A stretch of DNA of 64,000 nt from a bacterium (lineage in GTDB: Bacteria > JACRDZ01 > JAQUKH01): positions 1-64,000 of the forward strand of contig JAQUKH010000006.1 of the NCBI GenBank assembly GCA_028719205.1. Reading direction: 5' to 3'. A program made the translations under genes and the position numbers. Shown here one piece after another: positions 40,555 to 49,177 of this stretch. Each line of letters begins with the position of its first letter. Positions within the stretch are counted from its first letter, which is position 1. Below the pieces are notes generated by a model, which was given only the letters and a program-made list of their open reading frames with translations, was not told the DNA's origin and did no database searches.

Positions 40555-41538
40555 ATGTTAAAAATAGGTAATCTTGAATTAAAAAATAATGTTATCCTGG
40601 CGCCTATGGCGGGGTACACGGATCTGCCTTTCAGGTTATTGGTAAAAGAAATATCCGGCTGCGGTCTGGTGTGTTCAGAAATGATAAGCAGCGACGGATT
40701 AGTGCGTAAAAATAAAAAAACACAGGACCTGTTAATAAGCTCAAAAGCGGAAAAACCTGTCAGCTGCCAATTGTTTGGAAATAATCCGGATATAATGGCT
40801 GACGCGGGGATGCTTTTAGAAGAAATGTGGGCGGATATTGTTGATCTGAATTTTGGGTGCCCTGAACCCAAAGTTGTCCGTTCGGGAAGCGGCTCGGCTT
40901 TAATGAAAAATCCGGCAATGCTTTTTTCTATTGTTACAAAAGTAAGAAAAAAGATCAAGATCCCGCTGACTGTAAAAATCCGTTCCGGCTGGGATGAGAA
41001 AAATATCAACGCGGTAATGATCGCTAAGGGCTGTGAAGATTGCGGGGCGGACGCGGTTGTGGTCCATCCAAGGACAAGGAGCCAGTTTTTTTGCGGCCAT
41101 TCCGATTGGCAGATAATAAAAGATGTTAAATCAAAAGTGAAAATCCCTGTGATCGGGAGCGGAGATATCAAAAATATTTGTGACGCGAAGGATATGACAG
41201 AAATGAGCGGTTGTGACGGAGTAATGATCGGGAGGGGCGCGATAGGCCGGCCATGGTTTTTGAAGCAGATAATCCATTATTTAGGAACAGGGGAAAAAAT
41301 AGAAGAGCCTTCACTGGATGAGAAAATAAATATCCTGCTTAAGCATATTGAATATTTTTGCTGTTTGAAAAGTAAAGATAAGGCTATATTTGAAATACGT
41401 AAAAGTATTTCTTTTTATTTTAAGGGAATGTTCCACGCGAAATTATGGCGCAAGGAATTAATGGATATGCAAAAAATAAATGATGTTAAGGCGTATTTAG
41501 ATCAGATAAGGGTATATGAAAAGTCTCAGCCTGTTTAA
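40555..41538 (+). CDS. dus: tRNA-dihydrouridine synthase
   Basis: A 327-residue FMN-dependent TIM-barrel enzyme that reduces uridines in the tRNA D-loop. 'NNVILAPMAGYTDLPFRLLV' is the FMN-binding start; 'VCSEMISSDGLVR', 'DIVDLNFGCPEPKVVRSGSG' with the catalytic cysteine, 'PLTVKIRSGWDEKNINAVM', 'DAVVVHPRTRSQFFCGHSDW' and 'DGVMIGRGAIGRPWFLKQI' follow. The overall pattern fits the DusB group. The end of the gene overlaps the M23 peptidase gene by 23 bp in another frame. Confidence 0.95.
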   Translation: MLKIGNLELKNNVILAPMAGYTDLPFRLLVKEISGCGLVCSEMISSDGLVRKNKKTQDLLISSKAEKPVSCQLFGNNPDIMADAGMLLEEMWADIVDLNFGCPEPKVVRSGSGSALMKNPAMLFSIVTKVRKKIKIPLTVKIRSGWDEKNINAVMIAKGCEDCGADAVVVHPRTRSQFFCGHSDWQIIKDVKSKVKIPVIGSGDIKNICDAKDMTEMSGCDGVMIGRGAIGRPWFLKQIIHYLGTGEKIEEPSLDEKINILLKHIEYFCCLKSKDKAIFEIRKSISFYFKGMFHAKLWRKELMDMQKINDVKAYLDQIRVYEKSQPV

Positions 41539-42394
41539 TTTATTTTTTTTGCTGCTGTATTTATCAGGAACCGCGATAGGTCTGGATGTTGAATTTTACC
41601 GTGAAAAAATTTTCTCGGGAAAGACGCTGGTAGTATTAATAAAAGATAAGGACGAAAAAATAGGTAATGTAAGAGGAAATTTCCTTGGGTCTGAATTCGA
41701 TTTTTATCGTGCTGGAGATGGGAAATATTTTTGCGCGAGGGGTGTTAATATTTATATGAAAAGCGGGAAATATCCTTTTTCTCTGGATGTCCGGTGTAGA
41801 AATGGAGAAGAGGAAAAAAGCGAATATAAAATTATAATCGAAGGCGGAAAGATAGAAAAAAAAGATAAAATTAAAATTGCTGAAGAAAACATAAAAGATG
41901 TTACTAAAGAAAATTCAGATAATGAAAATATTTATATCAGCTTAATAGTCAGGCAGGTTACAACAAATCGCCTGTGGCGGGGAAATTTTATGATGCCTGT
42001 TAAAGGTGTTATTACTTCGCCTTTTTACGGATTCCGTTCAATAAATAACGGCGCGAAATTTTTTCACCAGGGATTGGATCTTGCGTGTCCGGAGGGGACT
42101 GAGGTTAAGGCCTCAAATGACGGAGAGGTGGTTTTGACAGAAAAGTTGATTTCACGGGGGAATACAGTTATAATTAACCATGGGCAGGGGATCTTTAGTG
42201 TATATTATCATTTGTCCAGGATCGAAGTGAAAGAAAAAGATATCTTAAAAAAGGGTGATCTGCTCGGGCTTTCCGGAATGACCGGCATATCTACAGGCCC
42301 GCATCTTCACTGGTCAATTTTTGCTAATGGTGTCGCGGTTGATCCCGCGGATTGGATCGATGGCAGTATTGAAAAGTTTATCTTTGAGGATTAA
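41516..42394 (+). CDS. Secreted M23 (LytM-type) peptidoglycan endopeptidase
   Basis: A 292-residue exported protein: signal peptide (residues 1-22, MKSLSLFNLFFLLLYLSGTA), an Ig-like N-terminal domain (about 25-110), a lysine/glutamate-rich linker (about 110-145) and a C-terminal M23 domain. The zinc ligands are present: 'FFHQGLDLACPEGT' (H-x3-D) and 'GISTGPHLHWSIF' (H-x-H), so it should be an active endopeptidase, unlike EnvC-type activators. Its closeness to ftsEX-ctpA makes it a candidate output of that system. The start overlaps dus by 23 bp. Confidence 0.92.
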   Translation: MKSLSLFNLFFLLLYLSGTAIGLDVEFYREKIFSGKTLVVLIKDKDEKIGNVRGNFLGSEFDFYRAGDGKYFCARGVNIYMKSGKYPFSLDVRCRNGEEEKSEYKIIIEGGKIEKKDKIKIAEENIKDVTKENSDNENIYISLIVRQVTTNRLWRGNFMMPVKGVITSPFYGFRSINNGAKFFHQGLDLACPEGTEVKASNDGEVVLTEKLISRGNTVIINHGQGIFSVYYHLSRIEVKEKDILKKGDLLGLSGMTGISTGPHLHWSIFANGVAVDPADWIDGSIEKFIFED

Positions 42395-42417
42395 TTGACC
42401 TTTTATCGGGAGGCAAA

Positions 42418-42996
42418 ATGTCAGGTAAAAAACAAAATATATTGATAGGAATAACCGGAAGTATCGCGGCTTATAAGATCTGTGAGCTTATAAGGGCATT
42501 AAAGAAAAAAGATGTTTCCGTAAAAGTAATTTTGACAAAAGCAGGCGAGCAGTTTGTTACACCGCTTACTATTTCAACTTTAACTGAAAACAGGGTGTAT
42601 AAGGATCTATTTGTTGATGACGCAGGGGCACACCGTGACATGCCATTACTGGAACATATTAACCTTTCTGATTGGGCTGATGTTTGTGTGATCGCTCCGG
42701 CAAGCGCGAATACAATCGCGAAAATTGCCCATGGTATAGCGGATAATCTTTTAACTTCAACGGTGCTTGCTTTGCCTAAAGAGGTTCCTTTAATTATATG
42801 CCCCGCGATGAATGTAAATATGTGGGAGAATAAAATGGTCCGGAAAAATATGTCGGTTGTTCAGGAAATTGCGGATATTGTCGGCCCTAAAAAAGGCCGG
42901 TTAGCCTGCGGTGTTGAAGGCATGGGCGCGATGGCGGATGTGGAAGATATCTTTGAAGTTATAGTTAAAAAGTTAAGGAGTTTTAATGGAAAATAA
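42418..42996 (+). CDS. coaC: Phosphopantothenoylcysteine decarboxylase (CoaC domain only)
   Basis: A 192-residue flavoprotein for coenzyme A synthesis. 'ILIGITGSIAAYKICELIRA' binds FMN, 'LLEHINLSDWADVCVIAPAS' has the catalytic His, 'LIICPAMNVNMWENKMV' carries the PAMN motif, and 'KGRLACGVEGMGAMADVEDI' has the conserved active-site Cys loop, though the usual Arg after GxG is Ala. In most bacteria CoaC is fused to CoaB (about 400 residues); here the frame ends after the decarboxylase half, and no CoaB gene is in the window. AGGCAAA precedes the ATG. Confidence 0.88.
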   Translation: MSGKKQNILIGITGSIAAYKICELIRALKKKDVSVKVILTKAGEQFVTPLTISTLTENRVYKDLFVDDAGAHRDMPLLEHINLSDWADVCVIAPASANTIAKIAHGIADNLLTSTVLALPKEVPLIICPAMNVNMWENKMVRKNMSVVQEIADIVGPKKGRLACGVEGMGAMADVEDIFEVIVKKLRSFNGK

Positions 42997-43264
42997 TGGA
43001 CAGCCTGTTTTTAGTACAAAAGAGATAATATACCGGCTTGTAATAAGCGGCCTTTTGCTTTTTATTGCCGTTATTGGTTATATAACGCTTCTTTTGTCAA
43101 AGGAGCTGATATCCTATAAAATTCTAATGGGGATTATTTTAACTTTATGGAGTTTCAGCGGCAATAAAGCTAAAGGAAAAGCTTTAAATTTGTGGGTGAT
43201 GCGTATCGGCGGAATCAGTTTGCTTTTAACAGGTATTGCCAACTATTTTAACTGGATATTATGA
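42986..43264 (+). CDS. Small membrane protein of unknown function
   Basis: A 92-residue protein with three predicted membrane helices: about 17-37 ('LVISGLLLFIAVIGYITLLL'), 44-58 and 70-90. The short loops are basic ('SGNKAKGKALNLW'). No family recognised. It overlaps both neighbours (coaC by 11 bp, tmk by 4 bp), so it is an established part of the operon and very unlikely to be spurious. Confidence 0.7.
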   Translation: MENNGQPVFSTKEIIYRLVISGLLLFIAVIGYITLLLSKELISYKILMGIILTLWSFSGNKAKGKALNLWVMRIGGISLLLTGIANYFNWIL

Positions 43265-43911
43265 AATTAAAGAAAAAAAACGGTTTTTTTATTACTTTCG
43301 AAGGGCCTGATGGAGGCGGTAAGAGTACGCATATCAAACTATTGGCTGAGTTTTTAAAGAAAAAGGGATATTCAGTTGTTCTGACACGTGAACCCGGCGG
43401 GACTGCGTTAGGCGAGGATATCCGTGACGTGCTTTTGGATCCAAGGATTAAAAATCTGTCTTTATGGAGCGAGCTTTTTTTGTATCTTTCGTGCCGCAGT
43501 CAGATATTGGAAGAGGTGATAAAGCCGGCTTTGAGATCACAAAAAATTGTTCTCTGTGACCGTTTTACTGACGCGACAGTTGCCTATCAGGGTTTTGGAA
43601 GAAAAATAGATATTGATCTGATCAAAAATTTGAACGGACTGCTGGTCGGGGAATTTAAACCGGATCTGACTGTGCTTATTGATATTGAGCCGGAAACAGG
43701 TTTGGAAAGAAGCTGCGTCCGCGGAGGCAAAGTTGACCGTATAGAAAAGGAAAAGATCGCTTTTCATCGGCGGGTTAGAAATGGGTATTTAGATCTTTCC
43801 AAAAAAGAATCAAAACGGTTTTTGGTTGTCGCGGGCGGGGATTCACTTGAAAAAAATAAAGCTATTATCCAAAAAGGGGTTTTGAAAAGGATAAAAGATG
43901 TCCTGGGATAA
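43261..43911 (+). CDS. tmk: Thymidylate kinase
   Basis: A 216-residue kinase making dTDP from dTMP. P-loop 'FEGPDGGGKSTHIKLLAEFL', the 'VLTREPGGTALGEDIRDVLL' block that binds the nucleotide monophosphate, 'KIVLCDRFTDATVAYQGFGR' and 'PDLTVLIDIEPETGLERSCV' are all as in the family. The gene overlaps holB by 14 bp; a tmk-holB pairing is common in bacteria. Confidence 0.95.
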   Translation: MKLKKKNGFFITFEGPDGGGKSTHIKLLAEFLKKKGYSVVLTREPGGTALGEDIRDVLLDPRIKNLSLWSELFLYLSCRSQILEEVIKPALRSQKIVLCDRFTDATVAYQGFGRKIDIDLIKNLNGLLVGEFKPDLTVLIDIEPETGLERSCVRGGKVDRIEKEKIAFHRRVRNGYLDLSKKESKRFLVVAGGDSLEKNKAIIQKGVLKRIKDVLG

Positions 43912-44881
43912 TGTAATCGGGCAAAAAAGAGTTATTGAAATATTAAAAAGAACGATCGAAAACGGGCGTATCCCGCAGGCGTATATTTTTACCGGTACCG
44001 ATGGGACCGGTAAACGTCTTGTCGCGAAAGAATTAGCTAAGGCCCTGAATTGTGAAAAGAACACCGGAAACGCTTGTAATATTTGCCTTTCCTGCAATAA
44101 AATAGACAGGGATATACATCCGGATGTAGAGGTTATTTCACCCGCGGGACAAAGTGGCGGGATCAAGATAGAGCAAATCCATGCCATCAGGGAGCGGATT
44201 TTTTTAAAACCGCTGGAGGGAAAATATAAATTTTATATTATTGACCACGCGGAAGGTTTAATAAAACCTCAGGAGGCGTCAGGAAACGCGCTTTTAAAAC
44301 TTTTAGAAGAACCGCCAAATGATACAATTTTTGTTTTGATCCCTACAGAGGGCCAGGCTTTGATACCGACAATTGTATCACGCTGTCAGAAAATAAAATT
44401 TGATTATCTTTCAATTGGCGAGGTTGAAAAGGTTTTACGGGACAAATTTTTTTATAATGAAGAAGACGCGAGGTTATCCGCCGGATTTTCTTTCGGGCGG
44501 GTTGACAGGGCATTATCTTTCAAAGACGAAAAAACAAAAATAGAACGGGAGGAGGTTTTTAAAAATTTAAAAAGCCCTTTTTTAAAGAATCTTTTGACCT
44601 GGGCCAGGGAACTTAGTTCAATGCGGGAAAAGGCAATAGATGTTTTAGATATAATGATATTGTATATGCGCGATATATTGATATATAAAATTACAAACGA
44701 AAAAATGTTTTTAATAAACGCGGATTATTTTAAAGAGATAGAAGCAGAGCAAAAAGACACAGTAGCCGGTATTTTAAAAAAAATAAAATTAATACAAAAA
44801 ACTAAACAATTAATTGAACAAAATATCAATCTTCAGTTAGCCTTGGAGGTTATGTTCATGGAGATAATAGAAAATGAATAA
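43898..44881 (+). CDS. holB: DNA polymerase III delta' subunit
   Basis: A 327-residue clamp-loader subunit. 'MSWDNVIGQKRVIEILKRTI', Walker A-like 'IFTGTDGTGKRLVAKELAKA', a four-cysteine zinc site in 'CEKNTGNACNICLSC', 'KFYIIDHAEGLIKPQEASGN', 'LLKLLEEPPNDTIFVLIPT' and the 'IVSRCQKIKF' sensor motif are visible. It belongs to the pentameric loader that places the sliding clamp on DNA. It overlaps tmk by 14 bp and ricT by 8 bp. Confidence 0.93.
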   Translation: MSWDNVIGQKRVIEILKRTIENGRIPQAYIFTGTDGTGKRLVAKELAKALNCEKNTGNACNICLSCNKIDRDIHPDVEVISPAGQSGGIKIEQIHAIRERIFLKPLEGKYKFYIIDHAEGLIKPQEASGNALLKLLEEPPNDTIFVLIPTEGQALIPTIVSRCQKIKFDYLSIGEVEKVLRDKFFYNEEDARLSAGFSFGRVDRALSFKDEKTKIEREEVFKNLKSPFLKNLLTWARELSSMREKAIDVLDIMILYMRDILIYKITNEKMFLINADYFKEIEAEQKDTVAGILKKIKLIQKTKQLIEQNINLQLALEVMFMEIIENE

Positions 44882-45674
44882 AATGGTAGGGATAAAATTT
44901 AAAGATGTATGCCAGATATATTATTTTGGTTTAGAAAATATTGAACTTCAGATCGGAGATGATTGTATTGTCCAGACTAAGGATGCCATTGATTTTGGCA
45001 AAGTGGTTACCGAAATAAAGACAGTCTTAGACGCAAGTATGAACGATAAACTTTCAGGAAGAGTCCTTCGCGTGGCAAACGAAAATGATTATAAAAAGAT
45101 CGAAGAAAATAAACAAAAGGAAAAAGAAGCCTATGATGCGTGCCATGTGAAGATCAGGGAACGTAATTTACCGATGAAACTTGTATCGGTGGTATATACC
45201 TTTGACGCCAAAAAAGCGGTTTTTTATTTTACTTCAGAAGGAAGGGTAGATTTCAGGGAATTGGTAAAAGACCTCGCCTATGTTTATAAAATAAGGATCG
45301 AGCTCCGTCAGATCGGCGTCCGGGATGAGGCAAGAATGATCGGAGGGTTCGGTAATTGCGGGCGGGAGGTATGCTGTGCCACATTTTTGGGAGATTTTGA
45401 ACCGGTTTCGATACGAATGGCAAAGACGCAAAACATGATACTGAATCCCCAGAAAATATCGGGGATATGCGGCCGTTTGATGTGCTGTCTTATGTATGAA
45501 TATGAAACCTATAAAGGCCTTTTAAAAGAACTGCCTAAAATGGGAAGCAAGATAACTGTTAAAGAAGGAGCTGGAAGGATAATCGGGATAGATCCTCTCC
45601 GGGGCATCGTCAGGATAAAACTGGAAAATGAAACTGAAATAGAAATGAACGCGCAGGATCTGGTAAAGAAATAG
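44874..45674 (+). CDS. ricT: RicT/YaaT-like PSP1 protein
   Basis: A 266-residue protein with a PSP1 C-terminal-type domain. Cysteines in 'GFGNCGREVCCATFLGD' and 'KISGICGRLMCCLMYEYE' match those that bind 4Fe-4S clusters in the RicA-RicF-RicT complex of Bacillus, which promotes RNase Y-dependent mRNA maturation. RicA and RicF are not in the window, so the function here may be independent of that complex. The holB-ricT-metG order is known from many bacteria. Confidence 0.9.
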   Translation: MNKMVGIKFKDVCQIYYFGLENIELQIGDDCIVQTKDAIDFGKVVTEIKTVLDASMNDKLSGRVLRVANENDYKKIEENKQKEKEAYDACHVKIRERNLPMKLVSVVYTFDAKKAVFYFTSEGRVDFRELVKDLAYVYKIRIELRQIGVRDEARMIGGFGNCGREVCCATFLGDFEPVSIRMAKTQNMILNPQKISGICGRLMCCLMYEYETYKGLLKELPKMGSKITVKEGAGRIIGIDPLRGIVRIKLENETEIEMNAQDLVKK

Positions 45675-45676
45675 TT

Positions 45677-47194
45677 ATGCGAAAAAAATATTATTTAACT
45701 ACACCATTATATTATGTAAATGATAAGCCCCATATAGGACATAGTTATACAAATATCGCGGTAGACGCGATGGCCAGGTATCAAAGATCAAAAAGGGAAG
45801 AGGTTTTCTTTTTAACCGGCACCGATGAACACGGCAAGAAAGTTGAGCAGGCGGCCGAGGAGCGCGGTTTTACAGGGCAGGTATTAGCGGATCAGATGGT
45901 TGTAAGATTTCAGGATTTATGGAAAAGACTGAATATTTCTAACAATGAGTTTATCCGTACAACAGAAAAACGCCATAAGATGGCAGTCGGGGCTGTGTTC
46001 AAAAAACTATTGGAAAAAGGAGATATTTATAAGGGCGAATATGAAGGATGGTATTGCACGCCGTGTGAGACTTTTTTAACTGAAACCCAGGCGGAAAATA
46101 ATTTATGCCCGGATTGCAGGCGGCCGCTCGAAAAATTAAAAGAGGAAAGCTATTTTTTCAAAATGTCCGGGTATGAAAAAAAACTTCTGGAACATTTAGA
46201 AAACAATCCGGATTTTATTATTCCACATTCCCGTTATAATGAAGTTGTGAGTTTTGTCAAGGGAGGATTAACTGATCTTAGCATCAGCCGGACAAATTTC
46301 CAGTGGGGGATCCCTGTGCCGGGTGACCCAAAGCATATTATTTATGTATGGTTTGACGCGCTTTTGAATTATATTACGGTCGCGGGATATGGCGTAGAGA
46401 ATAAAAAGCTTGAAGAGTTATGGCCGGCGGACATTCATTTTATGGGGAAGGACATACTTAAATTTCACGCGGTGATCTGGCCCGCGATCCTTTTCGCGCT
46501 TGGCCTCGAATTGCCCAAACATATTGCCGCGCACGGCTGGTGGACAGTCGATAAGAAAAAAATGTCTAAATCCCTGGGTAATGTGGTTGACCCGATAGAA
46601 ATGATCGAAAGATTCGGCGTCGATCAATACCGCTATTTCCTGTTAAGAGAGATCCCCTTCGGATCGGACGGCGATTTCTCGATCGATCTATTAATAAAAA
46701 GAATTAACGGCGACCTCGCGAATGACCTCGGAAATCTTCTGAACCGGACACTGGTAATGATAGAAAAATATAATGAGGGAATGGTACCGGAAAAAGGAAC
46801 TCCTCAAAATGAATTAAAAGTAATGCTTGATGATGTTCTGCCAAAATTCAATAAAGCAATGGAAGGTGTTCAGTTCAGTGAGGCATTGACGGAGATCTGG
46901 AGGCTTGTGCGCCTTGCGAATAAATATATTGACACGCAGGCCCCGTGGAAATTAATAAAGGAAGGGAAAAAAGACGAAGCGTCAGCGGTTCTTTTTGATC
47001 TGGCCGAGGCCTTGAGGATAACAGCGATCCTGATCTATCCTTTTATGCCTGAGTCCTCGGAGAAGATCTTCAGTCAATTAGGTTTAACAGTAAATTCAGA
47101 TAAAATCCTGCTCGAAGAAGCCGTCTGGGGAAAATTCCCTCCAAAGACCAAAACAATCCGCGGTAATCCGATCTTTCCGAGAATTGAAAAGTAA
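45677..47194 (+). CDS. metG: Methionyl-tRNA synthetase
   Basis: A 505-residue class I synthetase. 'YYLTTPLYYVNDKPHIGHSY' with the HIGH motif, zinc cysteines in 'WYCTPCETF' and 'LCPDCRRPLE', the methionine pocket 'HFMGKDILKFHAVIWPAILF', and 'WWTVDKKKMSKSLGNVVDP' with KMSKS. The anticodon-binding helical domain follows. It lacks the C-terminal EMAP/Trbp tRNA-binding extension found in longer forms. Last gene of the housekeeping run starting at tsaD. Confidence 0.97.
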   Translation: MRKKYYLTTPLYYVNDKPHIGHSYTNIAVDAMARYQRSKREEVFFLTGTDEHGKKVEQAAEERGFTGQVLADQMVVRFQDLWKRLNISNNEFIRTTEKRHKMAVGAVFKKLLEKGDIYKGEYEGWYCTPCETFLTETQAENNLCPDCRRPLEKLKEESYFFKMSGYEKKLLEHLENNPDFIIPHSRYNEVVSFVKGGLTDLSISRTNFQWGIPVPGDPKHIIYVWFDALLNYITVAGYGVENKKLEELWPADIHFMGKDILKFHAVIWPAILFALGLELPKHIAAHGWWTVDKKKMSKSLGNVVDPIEMIERFGVDQYRYFLLREIPFGSDGDFSIDLLIKRINGDLANDLGNLLNRTLVMIEKYNEGMVPEKGTPQNELKVMLDDVLPKFNKAMEGVQFSEALTEIWRLVRLANKYIDTQAPWKLIKEGKKDEASAVLFDLAEALRITAILIYPFMPESSEKIFSQLGLTVNSDKILLEEAVWGKFPPKTKTIRGNPIFPRIEK

Positions 47195-47207
47195 CGCCAT
47201 TAATTGC

Positions 47208-47236
47208 TTGATAAAGCTGAAAATTTGGTATATATA
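47208..47236 (+). promoter_or_regulatory. Promoter for the secreted protein/GDSL pair
   Basis: TTGATA (47208-47213), 17 nt, TATATA (47231-47236), just after the metG stop. A start near 47243 gives a leader of about 53 nt with GATGAGG before the ATG at 47296. Confidence 0.65.
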
Positions 47237-47295
47237 AATAACTAAAGTGATCAGTAAAGTTGAGATCCTTCAGGTTTCTAAAAGATGAGGTATTT

Positions 47296-47619
47296 ATGAG
47301 TTTGAAATTGTCGGTAATTTTGATATTTTTTGTTTCGGTTTTATTAACAGCACAGGTAAAAGCCTTTGATCTGGACGCAGGTTTCGGAGCAGGGATATCC
47401 TGTTTTTACGAAAGAAGCGGCGGCAAGGCCCGAAATCTTTACAGATTGGGTGTTCCTTATCTTAAAGAAAAAAATATCAGTTTCGGTTTCAAAGAAGACG
47501 CAGGCGTTGACCTCTGGTTTCTTCCTGAAAAGAAAATTGAAGTTTCATTACTTTCCGCTATTACAATTACAAAAAACACAGATGGACCTTTCATATTCTG
47601 CGGCACTTGGAACTTTTAA
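47296..47619 (+). CDS. Secreted small protein of unknown function
   Basis: A 107-residue protein. The signal peptide (MSLKLSVILIFFVSVLLTAQ) is followed by a strand-rich, aromatic body ('FDLDAGFGAGISCFYERSGG', 'VDLWFLPEKKIEVSLLSAIT') ending in WNF. The pattern resembles a short outer-membrane-barrel-like or lipid-associated protein, but it is too short for a complete barrel. It may be a truncated relative of a longer family. GAGG precedes the ATG at 47296; a longer frame from 47260 adds no signal. The GDSL gene follows after 6 bp. Confidence 0.6.
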   Translation: MSLKLSVILIFFVSVLLTAQVKAFDLDAGFGAGISCFYERSGGKARNLYRLGVPYLKEKNISFGFKEDAGVDLWFLPEKKIEVSLLSAITITKNTDGPFIFCGTWNF

Positions 47620-47625
47620 AACCTA

Positions 47626-48255
47626 ATGAAAATAAAACACAATATCAAAAATCTGCGAATTTTGCTTCCGGTTTTTATTTTTTGCCTCCTCTCGGGTTGC
47701 TTAAAAGGTTCAACTAAACTTTCTCCTATTGATAAAGACGCCGTAGTACTTGCTTTTGGAGACAGCCTCACATTCGGCACGGGCGCGAAAATAAACGAAA
47801 GTTACCCCGCGGTTTTGGAAGGCCTCATTAACCGCAGAGTTATTAACGCTGGAGTGCCGGGAGAAGTTACACAAAACGGGCTTGAAAGGCTTCCTGCTTT
47901 GCTTGATGAATATCATCCTGCCTTGCTGATCTTATGCCACGGCGGGAATGACCTGCTCAGGAGGATGGATGAAAAACAGGCGATTAATAACATTAAAGCA
48001 ATGATAAATCTTGCTAAAAGCAGGAATATCGATGTGGTCCTTATCGGTGTTCCAGAATTTGGTTTATTTTTATCAAGCGCCGGATTCTATAAAGATATCG
48101 CGGAAGAATTCAATATTCCATATGATGATGAAATACTGCCTGAAATTATAAGAAAACCCGATCTGAAAAGTGACCAGATCCATCCGAATGCGCAAGGCTA
48201 CATAAAAATGGCCGAAACACTGGCGAAATTGCTTAAAAAATACGGGGCAATTTAG
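47626..48255 (+). CDS. SGNH/GDSL hydrolase lipoprotein (TesA-like)
   Basis: A 209-residue lipoprotein. Lipobox LLSGC near residue 25, then an SGNH esterase/lipase domain: block I 'LAFGDSLTFGTGAKINESYP' (nucleophile Ser), block II 'VINAGVPGEVT' (oxyanion Gly), block III 'CHGGNDLLRRM' (Asn) and block V 'SDQIHPNAQGYIKMAE' (catalytic Asp and His). All four blocks are intact. The family includes TesA/lysophospholipase and acyl-esterases, so it probably cleaves acyl esters at the outer membrane. Its stop overlaps the mobA stop (convergent) by 4 bp. Confidence 0.9.
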   Translation: MKIKHNIKNLRILLPVFIFCLLSGCLKGSTKLSPIDKDAVVLAFGDSLTFGTGAKINESYPAVLEGLINRRVINAGVPGEVTQNGLERLPALLDEYHPALLILCHGGNDLLRRMDEKQAINNIKAMINLAKSRNIDVVLIGVPEFGLFLSSAGFYKDIAEEFNIPYDDEILPEIIRKPDLKSDQIHPNAQGYIKMAETLAKLLKKYGAI

Positions 48256-48866
48256 CTGATTATTTTTTTTATTGTTCTTGCCATGATCCTCGCGTTTTCC
48301 AGGTCTTCGAGCGTATTTACGTTAAAGAAACTTTTTCCTTCACGGTCATATTTTTTTAATTCAAGTTCCTGAACATATTTAGTTTTTAAATGAGATGTGA
48401 TATCAAGCACCTTTAGTTTATTGGTGCTTATCTGGTTTTCAATAACAGGAAGGCAGTTTTTTGAATAGAAACCATGGAGAGGCATTAATTGTCCCTGCCA
48501 GCAAGGGATCAAAAGGTTGCAACTTGAAAATTTCGAATAAAGAAAGCTTATAACGTTTTCATTAAGAAAAGGGAGGTCGCAGGAGACAACAAAATTATTT
48601 TTTGTCTCTGAAATACTTAGCCCTGTGAGAATTCCTCCAAGGGGGCCTTTGTCAGGAATGATATCTTTATATATTTTTAAACCTGAAGACCTGAAAAGAA
48701 CCGGATTGTTGGCAATGATGATGATCTCTGAAAACAATTTTTGTAGAACATCAAATTCTCTTTCAAAAATTGTCTTATTAGCGACATCAACAAAGGCTTT
48801 ATTTTGGCCTAAACGGCTTGATTTTCCGCCGGCCAGGAGAATGGCAGTTGTATCGGTTAATTCCAT
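48252..48866 (-). CDS. mobA: Molybdenum cofactor guanylyltransferase
   Basis: A 204-residue nucleotidyltransferase that attaches GMP to molybdopterin to form the MGD cofactor. 'TAILLAGGKSSRLGQNKAFV' is the GTP-binding signature; 'IPDKGPLGGILTGL' and 'NNFVVSCDLPFLNENVISFL' (metal-binding Asp) follow. Length is usual for MobA. It starts immediately after the tatA stop (no gap), so tatA and mobA form an operon. MGD enzymes are classical Tat substrates, which makes the pairing meaningful. mogA is elsewhere in the window. Confidence 0.93.
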   Translation of the reverse strand: MELTDTTAILLAGGKSSRLGQNKAFVDVANKTIFEREFDVLQKLFSEIIIIANNPVLFRSSGLKIYKDIIPDKGPLGGILTGLSISETKNNFVVSCDLPFLNENVISFLYSKFSSCNLLIPCWQGQLMPLHGFYSKNCLPVIENQISTNKLKVLDITSHLKTKYVQELELKKYDREGKSFFNVNTLEDLENARIMARTIKKIIS

Positions 48867-49079
48867 TTATCCTTTTAATTCTTTTTTATCTTCAGTGGTT
48901 TTTGCGCTGTTTTCTTTAGCCTTTTTATCTTCTTCATCTTCACCGTTCATTGCCTTTTTAAAATTATTAACACCTTTTCCAAGGGCTTTTCCAACTTCAG
49001 GCAGTTTTCCAGGCCCAAAAATTATTAACGCGATAACAAGTATAATGATCAATTCGCCAATGCCTAAATTACCGAACAT
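48867..49079 (-). CDS. tatA: Twin-arginine translocase subunit TatA
   Basis: A 70-residue membrane protein. One N-terminal transmembrane helix ('[20 protein letters not shown]'), the [16 protein letters not shown] hinge and amphipathic helix, then a very charged tail. All are hallmarks of TatA/TatE. The start at 49079 is preceded by GAAGGAGGT; a longer frame from 49106 reads into the shared leader repeat. TatC is not in the window. Confidence 0.95.
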   Translation of the reverse strand: MFGNLGIGELIIILVIALIIFGPGKLPEVGKALGKGVNNFKKAMNGEDEEDKKAKENSAKTTEDKKELKG

Positions 49080-49162
49080 GTTTACCTCCTTCAATGAACA
49101 CATCATCCCGGCTTATTTTCGGGATGATAGTGTGAATTGAACCCCGATGTAACATCGGGGTC
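49080..49162 (-). repeat. Structured leader repeat upstream of tatA, shared with mlaD
   Basis: On the minus strand the order is CCCCGATGTTACATCGGGG hairpin, TTCAATTCACACTATCAT, a variable hairpin (CCCGAAAATAAGCCGGG), then GATGTGTTCATTGAAGGAG, which is the tatA ribosome site. The blocks match 27598-27690 upstream of mlaD with few differences, while the middle hairpin differs. Confidence 0.8.
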
Positions 49163-49177
49163 AATGTGGACAACAAC

